NCBI GenBank assembly: GCA_910584475.1
Contig: CAJUBD010000006.1
Location: 62,001 to 126,000, forward strand
Direction of reading: 5' to 3'
From: an uncultured Treponema sp.
GTDB lineage: Bacteria; Spirochaetota; Spirochaetia; Treponematales; Treponemataceae
DNA: 64,000 bases
Part shown: one piece after another, positions 16,717-24,585 of the stretch
How the letters are laid out: the number at the start of each line of letters is the position of its first letter
How positions within the stretch are numbered: position 1 is the stretch's first letter
Notes under the pieces: generated by a model
What the model was told of the DNA's origin: nothing
Database searches by the model: none
The model's input: the letters and a program-made list of their open reading frames with translations, nothing else
Translations under genes and position numbers: made by a program

Positions 16717-18075
16717 ATGAAATCCACGATTCTCATAATCGATGACGAAAAAAATATTCGCGAAGGTTTGGGCGCGGCGTTCGAAATCGAAGGATATTCC
16801 GTGCGCATCGCTTCGTCCGGCAAGGAAGGCCTCGAGCAAATCGCGAAGGGCGACATAGATTTGGTCATAACCGATTTGCGGATGGACGGCGTTTCGGGCG
16901 AGGAAGTCCTTCGCCAAGTGACGACAAGAAATCCCGGCATTCCTGTCATCGTCCTCACAGGGCACGGAAGCATCGACTCCGCCGTGGATGCGATGCGAAA
17001 CGGAGCGTACGACTTTCTCACGAAGCCGCTGAATTTGGATCAACTTTCTATGATTGTAAGACGCGCGTTGCAGGGAAGGGAACTCGCCATCCAGCACAAG
17101 GAACTAAAAGCCCAAGTGCGCGCTTCGCGCACGCTCGAAGCGATGGTGGGAAAGAGCGCGGAAATGCAGAAAATCGCCGAGTTGATAAAAAAAGTCGCTC
17201 CGTCAAAAGCGAGCGTTCTCATCACAGGCGAAAGCGGAAGCGGAAAGGAAGTCGTGGCGGACGCGATTCACGCGCTTTCCCCGCGCGCTTCGCATGAATG
17301 CATAAAAGTCCACTGCGCCGCGTTGAGCGAGACGCTTTTGGAAAGCGAGCTTTTCGGGCATGAAAAAGGCGCGTTCACGGGGGCGGATTCGATGGTAAAA
17401 GGCCGCTTCGAACTTGCCCACGGCTCGACTATTTTCCTTGACGAAATCGGAGAGATAAACCAAGCCACGCAGATAAAATTGCTTCGCGTTTTGCAGGAAA
17501 AGAAATTCGAGCGTGTCGGAGGGCAGACCACGATCGAAGTGGATGTGCGAGTGATCGCCGCCACTAACCGAAATTTGGAAGAGGAGGTCAAGGCAGGCCG
17601 TTTCCGCGAGGACTTGTACTACCGCCTTAACGTCGTTCGCATAAATGTTCCGCCGCTTCGACAGCGCAAGGACGACATTCCGCTTTTGGTGAACCATTTT
17701 CTCAAGGAATTTGAAGGGGAGGCGAACGATTTGGGAAAGTCAATCACAGGAATCGAAAACCGCGCGCGCGCCGCGCTCTACAAATACGAATGGCCCGGGA
17801 ATATCCGCGAACTTCGTAATTGCATCGAGAGCGCGGTAGTGATGTGCTCGGGAAACGAAATTACGCTGGAAGATTTGCCGCCTTCAATCAGCAAGACTAG
17901 CGCGGTGGAAAGTGTCAGCGTGCCACTTGGCGCGACTCTCGATGAGGCCGAAAAAATCATAATAACGCAGACTCTCGCATCCGTGAAAGGAAACAAAAGT
18001 CGCGCCGCGGAAATTCTCGGCATAGGAAGAAAGACTCTTCAGCGAAAATTGGATTTGTTTCAAGGCGAAGAGTAG
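16717..18075 (+). CDS. atoC: sigma54-dependent response regulator (NtrC/AtoC type)
   Basis: 452 aa in three modules. Receiver: D9/D10, phospho-acceptor D53, T81 and K103. AAA+ sigma54-interacting domain: Walker A GESGSGKE at 171-178, GAFTGA at 218-223, arginine-finger region. C-terminal Fis-type HTH at about 425-450 (NKSRAAEILGIGRKTLQRK). Activates RpoN promoters; the sigma54-type site at 8682-8698 is the one candidate target seen here. SD GGGAG before the ATG. Confidence 0.95.
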   Translation: MKSTILIIDDEKNIREGLGAAFEIEGYSVRIASSGKEGLEQIAKGDIDLVITDLRMDGVSGEEVLRQVTTRNPGIPVIVLTGHGSIDSAVDAMRNGAYDFLTKPLNLDQLSMIVRRALQGRELAIQHKELKAQVRASRTLEAMVGKSAEMQKIAELIKKVAPSKASVLITGESGSGKEVVADAIHALSPRASHECIKVHCAALSETLLESELFGHEKGAFTGADSMVKGRFELAHGSTIFLDEIGEINQATQIKLLRVLQEKKFERVGGQTTIEVDVRVIAATNRNLEEEVKAGRFREDLYYRLNVVRINVPPLRQRKDDIPLLVNHFLKEFEGEANDLGKSITGIENRARAALYKYEWPGNIRELRNCIESAVVMCSGNEITLEDLPPSISKTSAVESVSVPLGATLDEAEKIIITQTLASVKGNKSRAAEILGIGRKTLQRKLDLFQGEE

Positions 18076-18119
18076 CCGGCGGCAAATGCCAAAACCGGCT
18101 TTCCCTTCGTGCTTTTTAT

Positions 18120-19403
18120 TTAGATTATCGTTCCTGCTGGAATCACCGCATTCTTTCGGATTATGATGATTCCGTCCGCGCTGTAGAACAAGCCGTGGTC
18201 GCCATCCTCGTACTTTTTGCCTGAGACATTGATTTGGCAGTTGTCTCCGATTCGCGCGTTCTTGTCGATTATCGTCTTTTCAATGTGGCAGTGTCGACCG
18301 ATTCCGATGTTCGGGATGCCCGCCTTTTTGTTGTTCGAGCGACCCTCGTCGGACTCGTAGAAATCCGCGCCCATCAAAATCACGCCTTTTATGATGGAGC
18401 CCGATTCGATTGTGGAGCGCATTCCGATTACCGACTTCGTTATCATCGAGTCTTTTATGATTGAGCCTTCGCATGTGAGCGATTCCGTTACGTTCGCCTG
18501 ACTCATCTTGCAGGGCGGCAGGTTGCTAGGATGCGAGAAAATCGGCTTGTCCTCATCGAAAAGGTTGAACTGCGGATTCGATGTGGTGAGGTCTAGGGTC
18601 GCCTCGTAGAACGAGCGGATTGTTCCGATGTCTTCCCAATAGCCTGAGAAAATGTACGAGTTGACCTTTTTTGTCTTGATTGACATCGGGATGATTTCCT
18701 TTCCGAAGTCAGTCTTGTCGTTGTCAAGGATTTCTTCCATCGTGTTGGCGTTGAAGATGTAGATTCCCATCGAAGCGAGGTATTCCTTTTCCGCCGGCAA
18801 ATCTGGAGCGCGCGCCGCAGCTGGAATCTTCCAGTCGTCGATGTTGAGATCCGGCTTCGGTTTTTCCATGAATTCGGTGATCCTGTTCTTGTCGTCAATC
18901 TTCATGATTCCGAATCCCGAAGCGTCGCGCCTGTTCACCGCCGTGGTCGCGATCGTCACGTCCGCGCCGCTCGCCACGTGCTGGTCGAAGAACGCCTTCA
19001 AGTCCATGTGGTAGAGCTGGTCGCCCGAAAGTATTATGTAGTGGCTCGGATTCTGCGGGCGGAAGTGGACGAGGTTCTTGCGCACCGCGTCGGCAGTGCC
19101 CTCATAGGAAGCCGAATGCTCGAACGTCTGCTCGGCGGCGAGAATCTGCACGAATCCGCCCGAAAAGCGGTCGAATGTGTAGGAGTCGGCGATGTGGTTG
19201 TGCAATGACGCCGAATTGAACTGCGTGAGAAGGTAGATTTTCTTGAAGCCTGAATTGATGCTGTTTGAAAGCGGAATGTCCACAATCCGGTATTTTCCGC
19301 CGAACGAAACTGCGGGCTTCGAGCGTTCCTGCGTCAGCGGATAAAGGCGGGTTCCCTTGCCGCCACCCAAAATCAGCGAAAGCACATGAGATGTGTCTGC
19401 CAT
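18120..19403 (-). CDS. glgC: glucose-1-phosphate adenylyltransferase GlgC
   Basis: 427 aa from the ATG at 19403, chosen because GGAGG lies five bases upstream (an earlier frame start includes the SD itself). Makes ADP-glucose for glycogen. Seen: LILGGGKGTRLYPLT (8-22), YILSGDQLYHMD, the substrate loop ITEFMEKPKPD, and a C-terminal left-handed beta-helix. The glucanotransferase-like gene at the right end may belong to the same carbohydrate economy. Confidence 0.95.
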   Translation of the reverse strand: MADTSHVLSLILGGGKGTRLYPLTQERSKPAVSFGGKYRIVDIPLSNSINSGFKKIYLLTQFNSASLHNHIADSYTFDRFSGGFVQILAAEQTFEHSASYEGTADAVRKNLVHFRPQNPSHYIILSGDQLYHMDLKAFFDQHVASGADVTIATTAVNRRDASGFGIMKIDDKNRITEFMEKPKPDLNIDDWKIPAAARAPDLPAEKEYLASMGIYIFNANTMEEILDNDKTDFGKEIIPMSIKTKKVNSYIFSGYWEDIGTIRSFYEATLDLTTSNPQFNLFDEDKPIFSHPSNLPPCKMSQANVTESLTCEGSIIKDSMITKSVIGMRSTIESGSIIKGVILMGADFYESDEGRSNNKKAGIPNIGIGRHCHIEKTIIDKNARIGDNCQINVSGKKYEDGDHGLFYSADGIIIIRKNAVIPAGTII

Positions 19404-19467
19404 AAAATCCTCCATAAGGAATTGTTTTTAATTTGGTCGCGTTCCGAAAAGACGAAACACTTTTTAT

Positions 19468-19496
19468 ATTATAAACTCATTTTGAGAATAACGCAA
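19468..19496 (-). promoter_or_regulatory. sigma70-type promoter of glgC
   Basis: Minus strand TTGCGT (19491-19496), 17 nt, TATAAT (19468-19473). Leader of about 57 nt to the SD-led start. Confidence 0.75.
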
Positions 19497-19515
19497 GGAA
19501 AATTTTTTAAAAACT

Positions 19516-19548
19516 AAAAAAAAAGCCGGCAAACGCCGGCTTTTTTTT
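19516..19548. terminator. strong bidirectional rho-independent terminator
   Basis: A tract of A9, stem GCCGGC/GCCGGC around AAAC, and T8: a textbook terminator on either strand. It insulates glgC from anything entering from the toxin-antitoxin side. Confidence 0.9.
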
Positions 19549-19581
19549 AGTTAACTCAATCAAAGTTTATAACAATGTCTG

Positions 19582-19622
19582 GTACAAGAAATTGGGCTTT
19601 GAAACTTGAATATTCTGTTTCC
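19582..19622 (+). repeat. remnant copy of the relB-relE junction
   Basis: Matches 19927-19968 over about 41 bases with a single one-base gap, from GTACAAG to the TTTCC of the toxin start. No other part of a second toxin or antitoxin remains, so this is the scar of a duplicated or recombined cassette. Confidence 0.8.
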
Positions 19623-19647
19623 TTGTAATTTTTTGGTTGAAACATTC

Positions 19648-19677
19648 TTGACAAAAATGCATTACATATACTACAAT
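19648..19677 (+). promoter_or_regulatory. promoter of the toxin-antitoxin operon
   Basis: TTGACA (19648-19653), 18-nt spacer, TACAAT (19672-19677). It starts just after the junction remnant, and SD GGAGG follows 10 bases later. Confidence 0.75.
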
Positions 19678-19696
19678 TATTTGCACGGAGGAAAGA

Positions 19697-19948
19697 ATGA
19701 AAAACGCAAAAACCGTTAAAAAAAGTTGCGTCACGAGCGTTCGTTTAAAGCCTGAAATTTTTTCTCGCTTGGAAAAACTCTCCAAAAAATCATCGCGCAC
19801 GAAAAGCTATTACATCAACACCGCGCTCACCGAAATGATTGAAGATTTTGAAGACATGTGCGACGCGGAAGAAGTTCTTGCTAGAATTCGTTCGGGGAAA
19901 GAAAAAACAATTCCTGCCGAAGTTTTGTACAAGGAAATTGGGCTTTGA
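19697..19948 (+). CDS. RelB/DinJ-type antitoxin
   Basis: 83 aa, basic N terminus. Residues 8-45 (SCVTSVRLKPEIFSRLEKL) look like a ribbon-helix-helix DNA-binding module, followed by an acidic C-terminal segment that would wrap the toxin. SD GGAGG. It overlaps the toxin gene by four bases (TTGA with the toxin ATG frame), the usual antitoxin-first order. Probably autoregulates the promoter at 19648-19677. Confidence 0.85.
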   Translation: MKNAKTVKKSCVTSVRLKPEIFSRLEKLSKKSSRTKSYYINTALTEMIEDFEDMCDAEEVLARIRSGKEKTIPAEVLYKEIGL

Positions 19949-20202
19949 AACTTGAATATTCTGTTTCCGCGTCAAAACAATTCAAAAAACTCGACAAGCA
20001 AATTCAAAAACGCATCGCGCTTTATATGAGCGAAGTCGAAAAACTTTCTGACCCGCGTTCTCGTGGAAAACCGCTCACTGCGGACAAGGCAGGGCTTTGG
20101 CGATACCGTATTGGCGACTACAGAATCGTAACGGAAATTCAAGACAAAATTTTGCTGATAACCATAATTAAAATCGGGCATAGGAGCACAGTTTACGACT
20201 AA
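19945..20202 (+). CDS. RelE/ParE-superfamily toxin
   Basis: 85 aa. The fold pattern and the signature LWRYRIGDYRIVTEI, then IIKIGHRSTVYD, are those of RelE-type ribosome-dependent mRNA interferases. The basic and aromatic residues needed for activity (Arg and Tyr of the YRIGDYR region, Tyr near the C terminus) are present, so it appears intact. Translated by coupling to the antitoxin. Confidence 0.88.
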   Translation: MKLEYSVSASKQFKKLDKQIQKRIALYMSEVEKLSDPRSRGKPLTADKAGLWRYRIGDYRIVTEIQDKILLITIIKIGHRSTVYD

Positions 20203-20293
20203 GGGACGTTGGTAAACCCTTTGCCCCCGTAGTTGTGAAAAATAACCACATGAACTCGTAGCGAACGCAAATTTCCTCGCGCAAATTTTCCGC

Positions 20294-20322
20294 TAACGAA
20301 TTCCGCCGAAAAATCCGAAAAT
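20294..20322 (+). promoter_or_regulatory. FliA-type promoter of flgF
   Basis: TAACG (20294-20298), 16 nt, CCGAAAAT (20315-20322), followed by AAAAG. The same -10 string with the same downstream bases occurs before flgG. Confidence 0.65.
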
Positions 20323-20367
20323 AAAAGCAATGCGCAATCTCGCGCAAAACTTTTTTTGGAGAATAAA

Positions 20368-21165
20368 ATGATTCGCGGATGGTACACGGGCGCAAGCGGA
20401 ATGGTCGCCCAGCAGAACAGGCTCGACGCGATTGCCAACAACCTGGCGAACGTTGACACTACGGGCTTCAAGCGGGATGTGACCGTGAGCAAAAGTTTTT
20501 CGGAACTGCTCTTGCGTCGCAAGGATTTTGACGGAGTTTACACTGTGCCCGAAGGCTCTGCCGACGCCGCCCCGATAATCGGAAAGCTCGGAACTGGCGT
20601 TGAGACGAACGAAAATTATACTGACTTTGCGGAAGGCTCTCTGAAAAACAGCGGGCTTTCCACCGACTTCGCGCTCCACGGAAAAGGATTTTTCGTGATT
20701 CAAACGCCGAACGGCGAACGATACACGCGCAACGGAAGCTTTTTTCTCGGAAAGGAGGGCATCCTCGAGACGAAGGACGGCTATCCGGTCTTGGGCGAAA
20801 ACGGAATCATCCGTCTTGAAGACAACAAGTTCAAAGTGAACGAGGACGGAATGATTGTCACGAGCGAAAACGAAGTTGTGGACAGGTTTCTCGCCGTGCG
20901 CTTCGACAACGAACGTTATCTTCAAAAAGCCGGAAACAGTTTCTACATGGAAACCGACATTTCAGGACCTGCGCACATCGCCGAGGGCGAAGAGCGGCCC
21001 GAGTTCATCCAGAATTTCATCGAGACTTCCAACGTGAACGTCGTGAACGAGATGGTGCGCATGATCGAAGTGAACCGCGCCTACGAGGCGAACCAGAAGA
21101 CAATCCAAAGCCAAGATTCGATGATGAGCACATTGTGGAACAGGGTCGCCGCAAGAAATAGGTAA
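20368..21165 (+). CDS. flgF: flagellar basal-body rod protein FlgF
   Basis: 265 aa from the ATG at 20368 (SD GGAG six bases before). Rod/hook family termini: SGMVAQQNRLDAIANNLANV near the start, and NVNVVNEMVRMIEVNRAYEA with a heptad-rich end at the C terminus. It forms the proximal part of the rod. Sequence and position ahead of flgG favour FlgF over FlgG. A terminator separates the two genes. Confidence 0.88.
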   Translation: MIRGWYTGASGMVAQQNRLDAIANNLANVDTTGFKRDVTVSKSFSELLLRRKDFDGVYTVPEGSADAAPIIGKLGTGVETNENYTDFAEGSLKNSGLSTDFALHGKGFFVIQTPNGERYTRNGSFFLGKEGILETKDGYPVLGENGIIRLEDNKFKVNEDGMIVTSENEVVDRFLAVRFDNERYLQKAGNSFYMETDISGPAHIAEGEERPEFIQNFIETSNVNVVNEMVRMIEVNRAYEANQKTIQSQDSMMSTLWNRVAARNR

Positions 21166-21194
21166 ACAGCGGTTGAATAAATATTGCCTAGTTT

Positions 21195-21240
21195 GGGCGC
21201 GGATTTTTTTGTAATGTCCGCGCCCTCTTATTTTTTTATA
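21195..21240 (+). terminator. rho-independent terminator after flgF
   Basis: Stem GGGCGCGGA/TCCGCGCCC (9 bp, 13-nt loop) followed by TCTTATTTTTTT. It makes flgG depend on its own promoter. Confidence 0.8.
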
Positions 21241-21341
21241 TGTCGCTGCGCGCCGTTCATATTAGGAATTTTCTCCCGTGTCATCGCATGGATGTGGCAA
21301 TCCTCGCCGTTTCGTTTCATAAAGTTGTTCAAAAAAAATTC

Positions 21342-21369
21342 TAACGATTTCTTTGAAAATTCCGAAAAT
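21342..21369 (+). promoter_or_regulatory. FliA-type promoter of flgG
   Basis: TAACG (21342-21346), 15 nt, CCGAAAAT (21362-21369), then AAAAG. Start codon about 30 nt downstream, with SD GGAG. Confidence 0.65.
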
Positions 21370-21398
21370 AAAAGTAGCAAACTTTTTTGGAGAAAATT

Positions 21399-22193
21399 AT
21401 GGTACGAAGCCTTTGGACGGCGGCCACCGGAATGAACGGACAGCAGGCCAACATCGACGCGATTTCGCACAACCTCTCGAACGTTAACACGACGGGATAC
21501 AAGCAGCAGCGCGCGGAATTCGAGGATTTGATTTACCAGAAACTAAAGCTCGCCGGCACTCCCGCCACGGAGGACACCGTCACTCCTGTCGGAATAGAGC
21601 AGGGCGCGGGCGTGAAGGTCGCCGCCACGCAGCGCATTTTCAGCCAAGGCTCGCTTCAGAATACCGGCGTCGACACGGATGTTGCCATTGTGGGAGACGG
21701 CTTTATCCGCGTCCAGCAATATGACGGAAGTTACGCGTACACTCGCGACGGCGCGCTCAAGGTGGATATGACGGGCCAACTTGTCACGAGCGAAGGCTTG
21801 CGCGTGATGCCCGAAATAATTTTGCCAGAAGGCTTCGCGCTCAACACGCTTACGATAAGCGATACGGGGCGCGTCACCGTAAAAGTGAACGGCGAGACGA
21901 CTCCGACGGAAGTCGGTCAAATCGAACTCTACCGCTTTCCGAACGAAGTCGGTCTCAAAGCCGTGGGCGACAGCTTGTATCAAGTGACGAACGCTTCTGG
22001 AGGTCCGATTGCGAATCGTCCTGGTCAAGACGGAATGGGAATACTGAAGCACAAGTTCCTTGAAATGTCGAACGTTTCCGTGGTGAACGAAATGGTGCAG
22101 ATGATTGTCGCGCAACGCGCATACGAGTTCAACTCGAAGGCGGTGCAGACGAGCGACTCTATGCTTTCGACCGCGGCGAATCTGAAACGGTAG
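21399..22193 (+). CDS. flgG: flagellar distal rod protein FlgG
   Basis: 264 aa. Starts at the ATG at 21399 after SD GGAG. Signature N terminus MVRSLWTAATGMNGQQANID with NLSNVNTTGYKQQRAEFEDL, and C terminus LEMSNVSVVNEMVQMIVAQ followed by RAYEFNSKAVQTSD. FlgG builds the distal rod. Length and motifs are canonical. Confidence 0.95.
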   Translation: MVRSLWTAATGMNGQQANIDAISHNLSNVNTTGYKQQRAEFEDLIYQKLKLAGTPATEDTVTPVGIEQGAGVKVAATQRIFSQGSLQNTGVDTDVAIVGDGFIRVQQYDGSYAYTRDGALKVDMTGQLVTSEGLRVMPEIILPEGFALNTLTISDTGRVTVKVNGETTPTEVGQIELYRFPNEVGLKAVGDSLYQVTNASGGPIANRPGQDGMGILKHKFLEMSNVSVVNEMVQMIVAQRAYEFNSKAVQTSDSMLSTAANLKR

Positions 22194-22250
22194 GAATTAA
22201 GGTGAAGTAATATTTGAATTTAGTTTGAAGGAAAACGAATTCGGAAATCA

Positions 22251-22372
22251 GACACAGATTGGCATATCGCGCAAGCGATGACGCAAGATAAATTTCCTAT
22301 CGCAAAACATTGCGGAGCGACGTATGAACACCGATCATTAAGATGGGACGCAGGTTGGTTTTTATCTGTGTC
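22251..22372 (+). ncRNA. structured leader upstream of the rod-binding gene
   Basis: The stretch between flgG and the next start (22194-22406) has no supported gene. A perfect 9-bp pair, GACACAGAT (22251-22259) with ATCTGTGTC (22364-22372), closes a 122-nt domain that contains smaller hairpins such as CGCGCAAGCG. It ends 34 nt before the start codon. Leader RNA or intergenic palindrome; no known riboswitch recognised. Confidence 0.4.
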
Positions 22373-22406
22373 AAATTTTTTTGAAACCAATATAAAAGGA
22401 AATCTT

Positions 22407-22919
22407 ATGACGGGAATTGACAAAATAGGCTCTATGACGCAAACTTCTGCGGTGCTCCAAAACGCGCTTTCAAAGAATCAGGAAAGCCGCTTCGCCGACT
22501 TGCTGAGGGCGGCGCAAAAGAAGTCCATGAACACGGAGCACATTTCCTCAAAGCAAATCGCGAAAGACGGAAAGTTGAACGGCGACATCAAGACTGGATT
22601 CGACGGCGCGTTCACATCCGAGTCAGACAAGTCCGTAGCCGTTCGGGGAGCGGCCGCCAATTCGGCGCCAGTTCACGGCGCACAGAAAAAAATCGACAAG
22701 ACTTCAAAACTCTATGAAAAGTCGCTTGAACTTGAATCGTTCTTCGTGAAGATGATGGTCAGCTCAATGCGGAAGACAGTCTCATCTTCGACCACGCCGA
22801 GTTTCGCGAAGGAAATGTACGAGGACATGCTCTACGACGAGTACACCACCGCGCTCACGAAAAACGCGGGCTTCGGAATCGCAGACCAAATATATTTGGA
22901 ACTGAGCGGTAACCGCTAG
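22407..22919 (+). CDS. FlgJ-type rod-binding protein
   Basis: 170 aa from the ATG at 22407 (AAAGGA eight bases upstream). The frame is open to 22278, but that part encodes the structured leader. The C-terminal 65 residues match the rod-binding domain: LESFFVKMMVSSMRKTV, then FAKEMYEDMLYDEYTTALT and GFGIADQIYLEL. The muramidase domain of enteric FlgJ is absent, as in other spirochaetes. The N terminus is polar and probably disordered. Follows flgF and flgG. Confidence 0.85.
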   Translation: MTGIDKIGSMTQTSAVLQNALSKNQESRFADLLRAAQKKSMNTEHISSKQIAKDGKLNGDIKTGFDGAFTSESDKSVAVRGAAANSAPVHGAQKKIDKTSKLYEKSLELESFFVKMMVSSMRKTVSSSTTPSFAKEMYEDMLYDEYTTALTKNAGFGIADQIYLELSGNR

Positions 22920-22955
22920 TCTCGAAAAACTCACACAACAGATGAGGGCAGGAAA

Positions 22956-23423
22956 ATGCGCGACATTGAAATCAGGGAAGCGACGATGAACGACTTGCCG
23001 CCCATCGTAAAATTGATGGCAGACGACATGCTCGGAAGCCGGCGGGAAGATTTTTCCGTTCCGCTGAAAGAGTGCTATGTCGAGGCGTTCAAAAATATCT
23101 GCGAGGACAAAAACAGCATTTTGCTCGTGGCGTGCGAAGATGGGGAAGTCGTAGGAAGCCTGCAAGTCACATTCACGCAATATCTTTCCCACAAGGGAAG
23201 CAGACGCGCCACCATCGAAAATGTCCATGTCTTTGAGAAAAGCCGAAATCGCGGAGTGGGCACTCAACTAATGAACCATGCGATAAGCCTTGCGAAAGAG
23301 GAAAAGTGCTCCATCGTCCAGCTGACAAGCAACAAATCTAGAAAAGACGCGCACAGATTTTATGAGCGCATCGGTTTTCGCGCGACTCATGAGGGAATGA
23401 AACTGAGCCTCGAACAACAATAA
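22956..23423 (+). CDS. GNAT-family N-acetyltransferase
   Basis: 155 aa. GNAT fold: IREATMNDLPPIVKLM at the N terminus, the acetyl-CoA pyrophosphate loop NRGVGTQL at about 112-119 (Q/RxxGxG/A), and KDAHRFYERIGF near the C terminus. Substrate unknown. Followed by the wreck of a second GNAT gene. Confidence 0.88.
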   Translation: MRDIEIREATMNDLPPIVKLMADDMLGSRREDFSVPLKECYVEAFKNICEDKNSILLVACEDGEVVGSLQVTFTQYLSHKGSRRATIENVHVFEKSRNRGVGTQLMNHAISLAKEEKCSIVQLTSNKSRKDAHRFYERIGFRATHEGMKLSLEQQ

Positions 23424-23496
23424 GGCTTTTCCGTCATATTTTTTTACTCGCGGTGAAAATCATCATAAAGCAAATTAAAATCAGAGGAGGGCGGAA

Positions 23497-23650
23497 ATGC
23501 GAATTCAAAAATGTTCCGTGAAAGACGCGGAGGAACTCGCCATTTTTAACAAGCCTCTTTTACGGTGCTGCCTTGGAACGAAAGCGCGCTTTCCTTTTGG
23601 AAACATTTGGGCTTCAAGGAAATTTGCATCGCGATGAGATATGCTGAATG
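23497..23650 (+). pseudogene. GNAT acetyltransferase remnant with a large internal deletion
   Basis: SD GGAGG and ATG at 23497 open MRIQKCSVKDAEELAIFNK, a typical GNAT start. The frame then changes, and from about 23560 another frame reads NESALSFWKHLGFKEICIAM and ends at TGA 23648-23650, a typical GNAT C terminus. The acetyl-CoA-binding core, about 90 codons, is missing. This is a dead paralogue next to the intact GNAT gene. Confidence 0.8.
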
Positions 23651-24038
23651 AACACCGTCGAATTTAAGTCAAAGATTGCATGACGAAAATTTGACCTTGT
23701 AAAATCCATCCCAAAGTAGTTCAAAATCTCAAAAAAAACTAGAAAATATATTAAGTTGTGATGTTTTGCATACAATATGATGTGCGAAACATCTTTCGCT
23801 ATGAAAAAGCCCTTGTCCTTTGTAACCAAAAGTGCACATTATGATAGGTTTTCTAGATTGAGCGGCGGGTTTTTGTGATTTTTGGGCGCACGACGGGCAA
23901 AAATGCATGGACGGCATGCCGTTTTTCTGTGCTTGGCATTGTTTCTTCCGTATCCGAAGAAATGTTCATGCGGGTTTGAGTTGGGGTCGCGTCACATTGC
24001 TGTGCCCGCATTCAAAAGAGCTTTCTGAAAAAAGCCTT
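23651..24038. other. 388-bp intergenic stretch without a supported gene
   Basis: AT-rich left part and GC-richer right part. A minus-strand frame at 23729-23917 has a CPSC motif but no SD, poor composition and no neighbour. It may be decayed coding sequence; I see no promoter or terminator I would defend. Confidence 0.5.
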
Positions 24039-24584
24039 TCATTCCGCAATGCTATAAAAATCCACGACTGAACGCCCGTATATTCGGCGGTCGCAGAGCG
24101 AAAGACTTTCGATTTTTTCCGGCATCTCGCGTTCGGAAGGGCGATGCACCATCAGCGTTCCGTTGCATTTTAGCAAACCGCGTTGCGCGCATTGCGCCGC
24201 AAGTTGCTCGTGGAATTTGTACGGAAAAGGCGGATCGAGGAAAATGTAGTCGAACTGTTTTTTGCAGCGTTTTATGAAAAGTTCCACGGCCATGAAGTGG
24301 CATCGGATTTTTACATCCATTTCCTTTTCCGTAAGCGACACGTTTTCCAATACCGTCTTTATTTTGAGTCTGTCCTTTTCGCAGAGCTCGACATCGGTCG
24401 CTCCGTGCGAGACCGCTTCGATGGCGATTGTGCCTGAGCCTGAAAAAAGGTCAAGCCAAGACTTTCCTTCCAAGTCGCCGAGAATCGCGAAAACCGACTC
24501 GCGCATTTTGTCCATGGCGGGTCGAATTACGCCGTCTGGACATTTTATGATTCTGCCTTTGAGTTTGCCGCCAGTTATCCGCAT
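24039..24584 (-). CDS. rsmD: 16S rRNA (guanine966-N2)-methyltransferase RsmD
   Basis: 181 aa, full length. Starts MRITGGKLKGRIIKCP, with RPAMDKMRESVFAIL, the SAM-binding LDLFSGSGTIAIEA at about 44-57 and catalytic DPPFPY near 127. Methylates G966 during 30S assembly. It begins just after the ankyrin gene stop, without an SD, so it is probably coupled to it. A decayed copy of its 3' end lies at 37128-37205. Confidence 0.95.
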   Translation of the reverse strand: MRITGGKLKGRIIKCPDGVIRPAMDKMRESVFAILGDLEGKSWLDLFSGSGTIAIEAVSHGATDVELCEKDRLKIKTVLENVSLTEKEMDVKIRCHFMAVELFIKRCKKQFDYIFLDPPFPYKFHEQLAAQCAQRGLLKCNGTLMVHRPSEREMPEKIESLSLCDRRIYGRSVVDFYSIAE

Positions 24585-24585
24585 T

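Noticed and set aside
22278..22406. Upstream extension of the rod-binding protein
   Set aside because: It would translate the structured leader; the ATG at 22407 has the SD and fits the family.
23729..23917. Minus-strand frame with a CPSC zinc-ribbon-like motif
   Set aside because: No SD, only one good Cys pair, composition unlike neighbours, and the rest reads as noise; at most decayed sequence.
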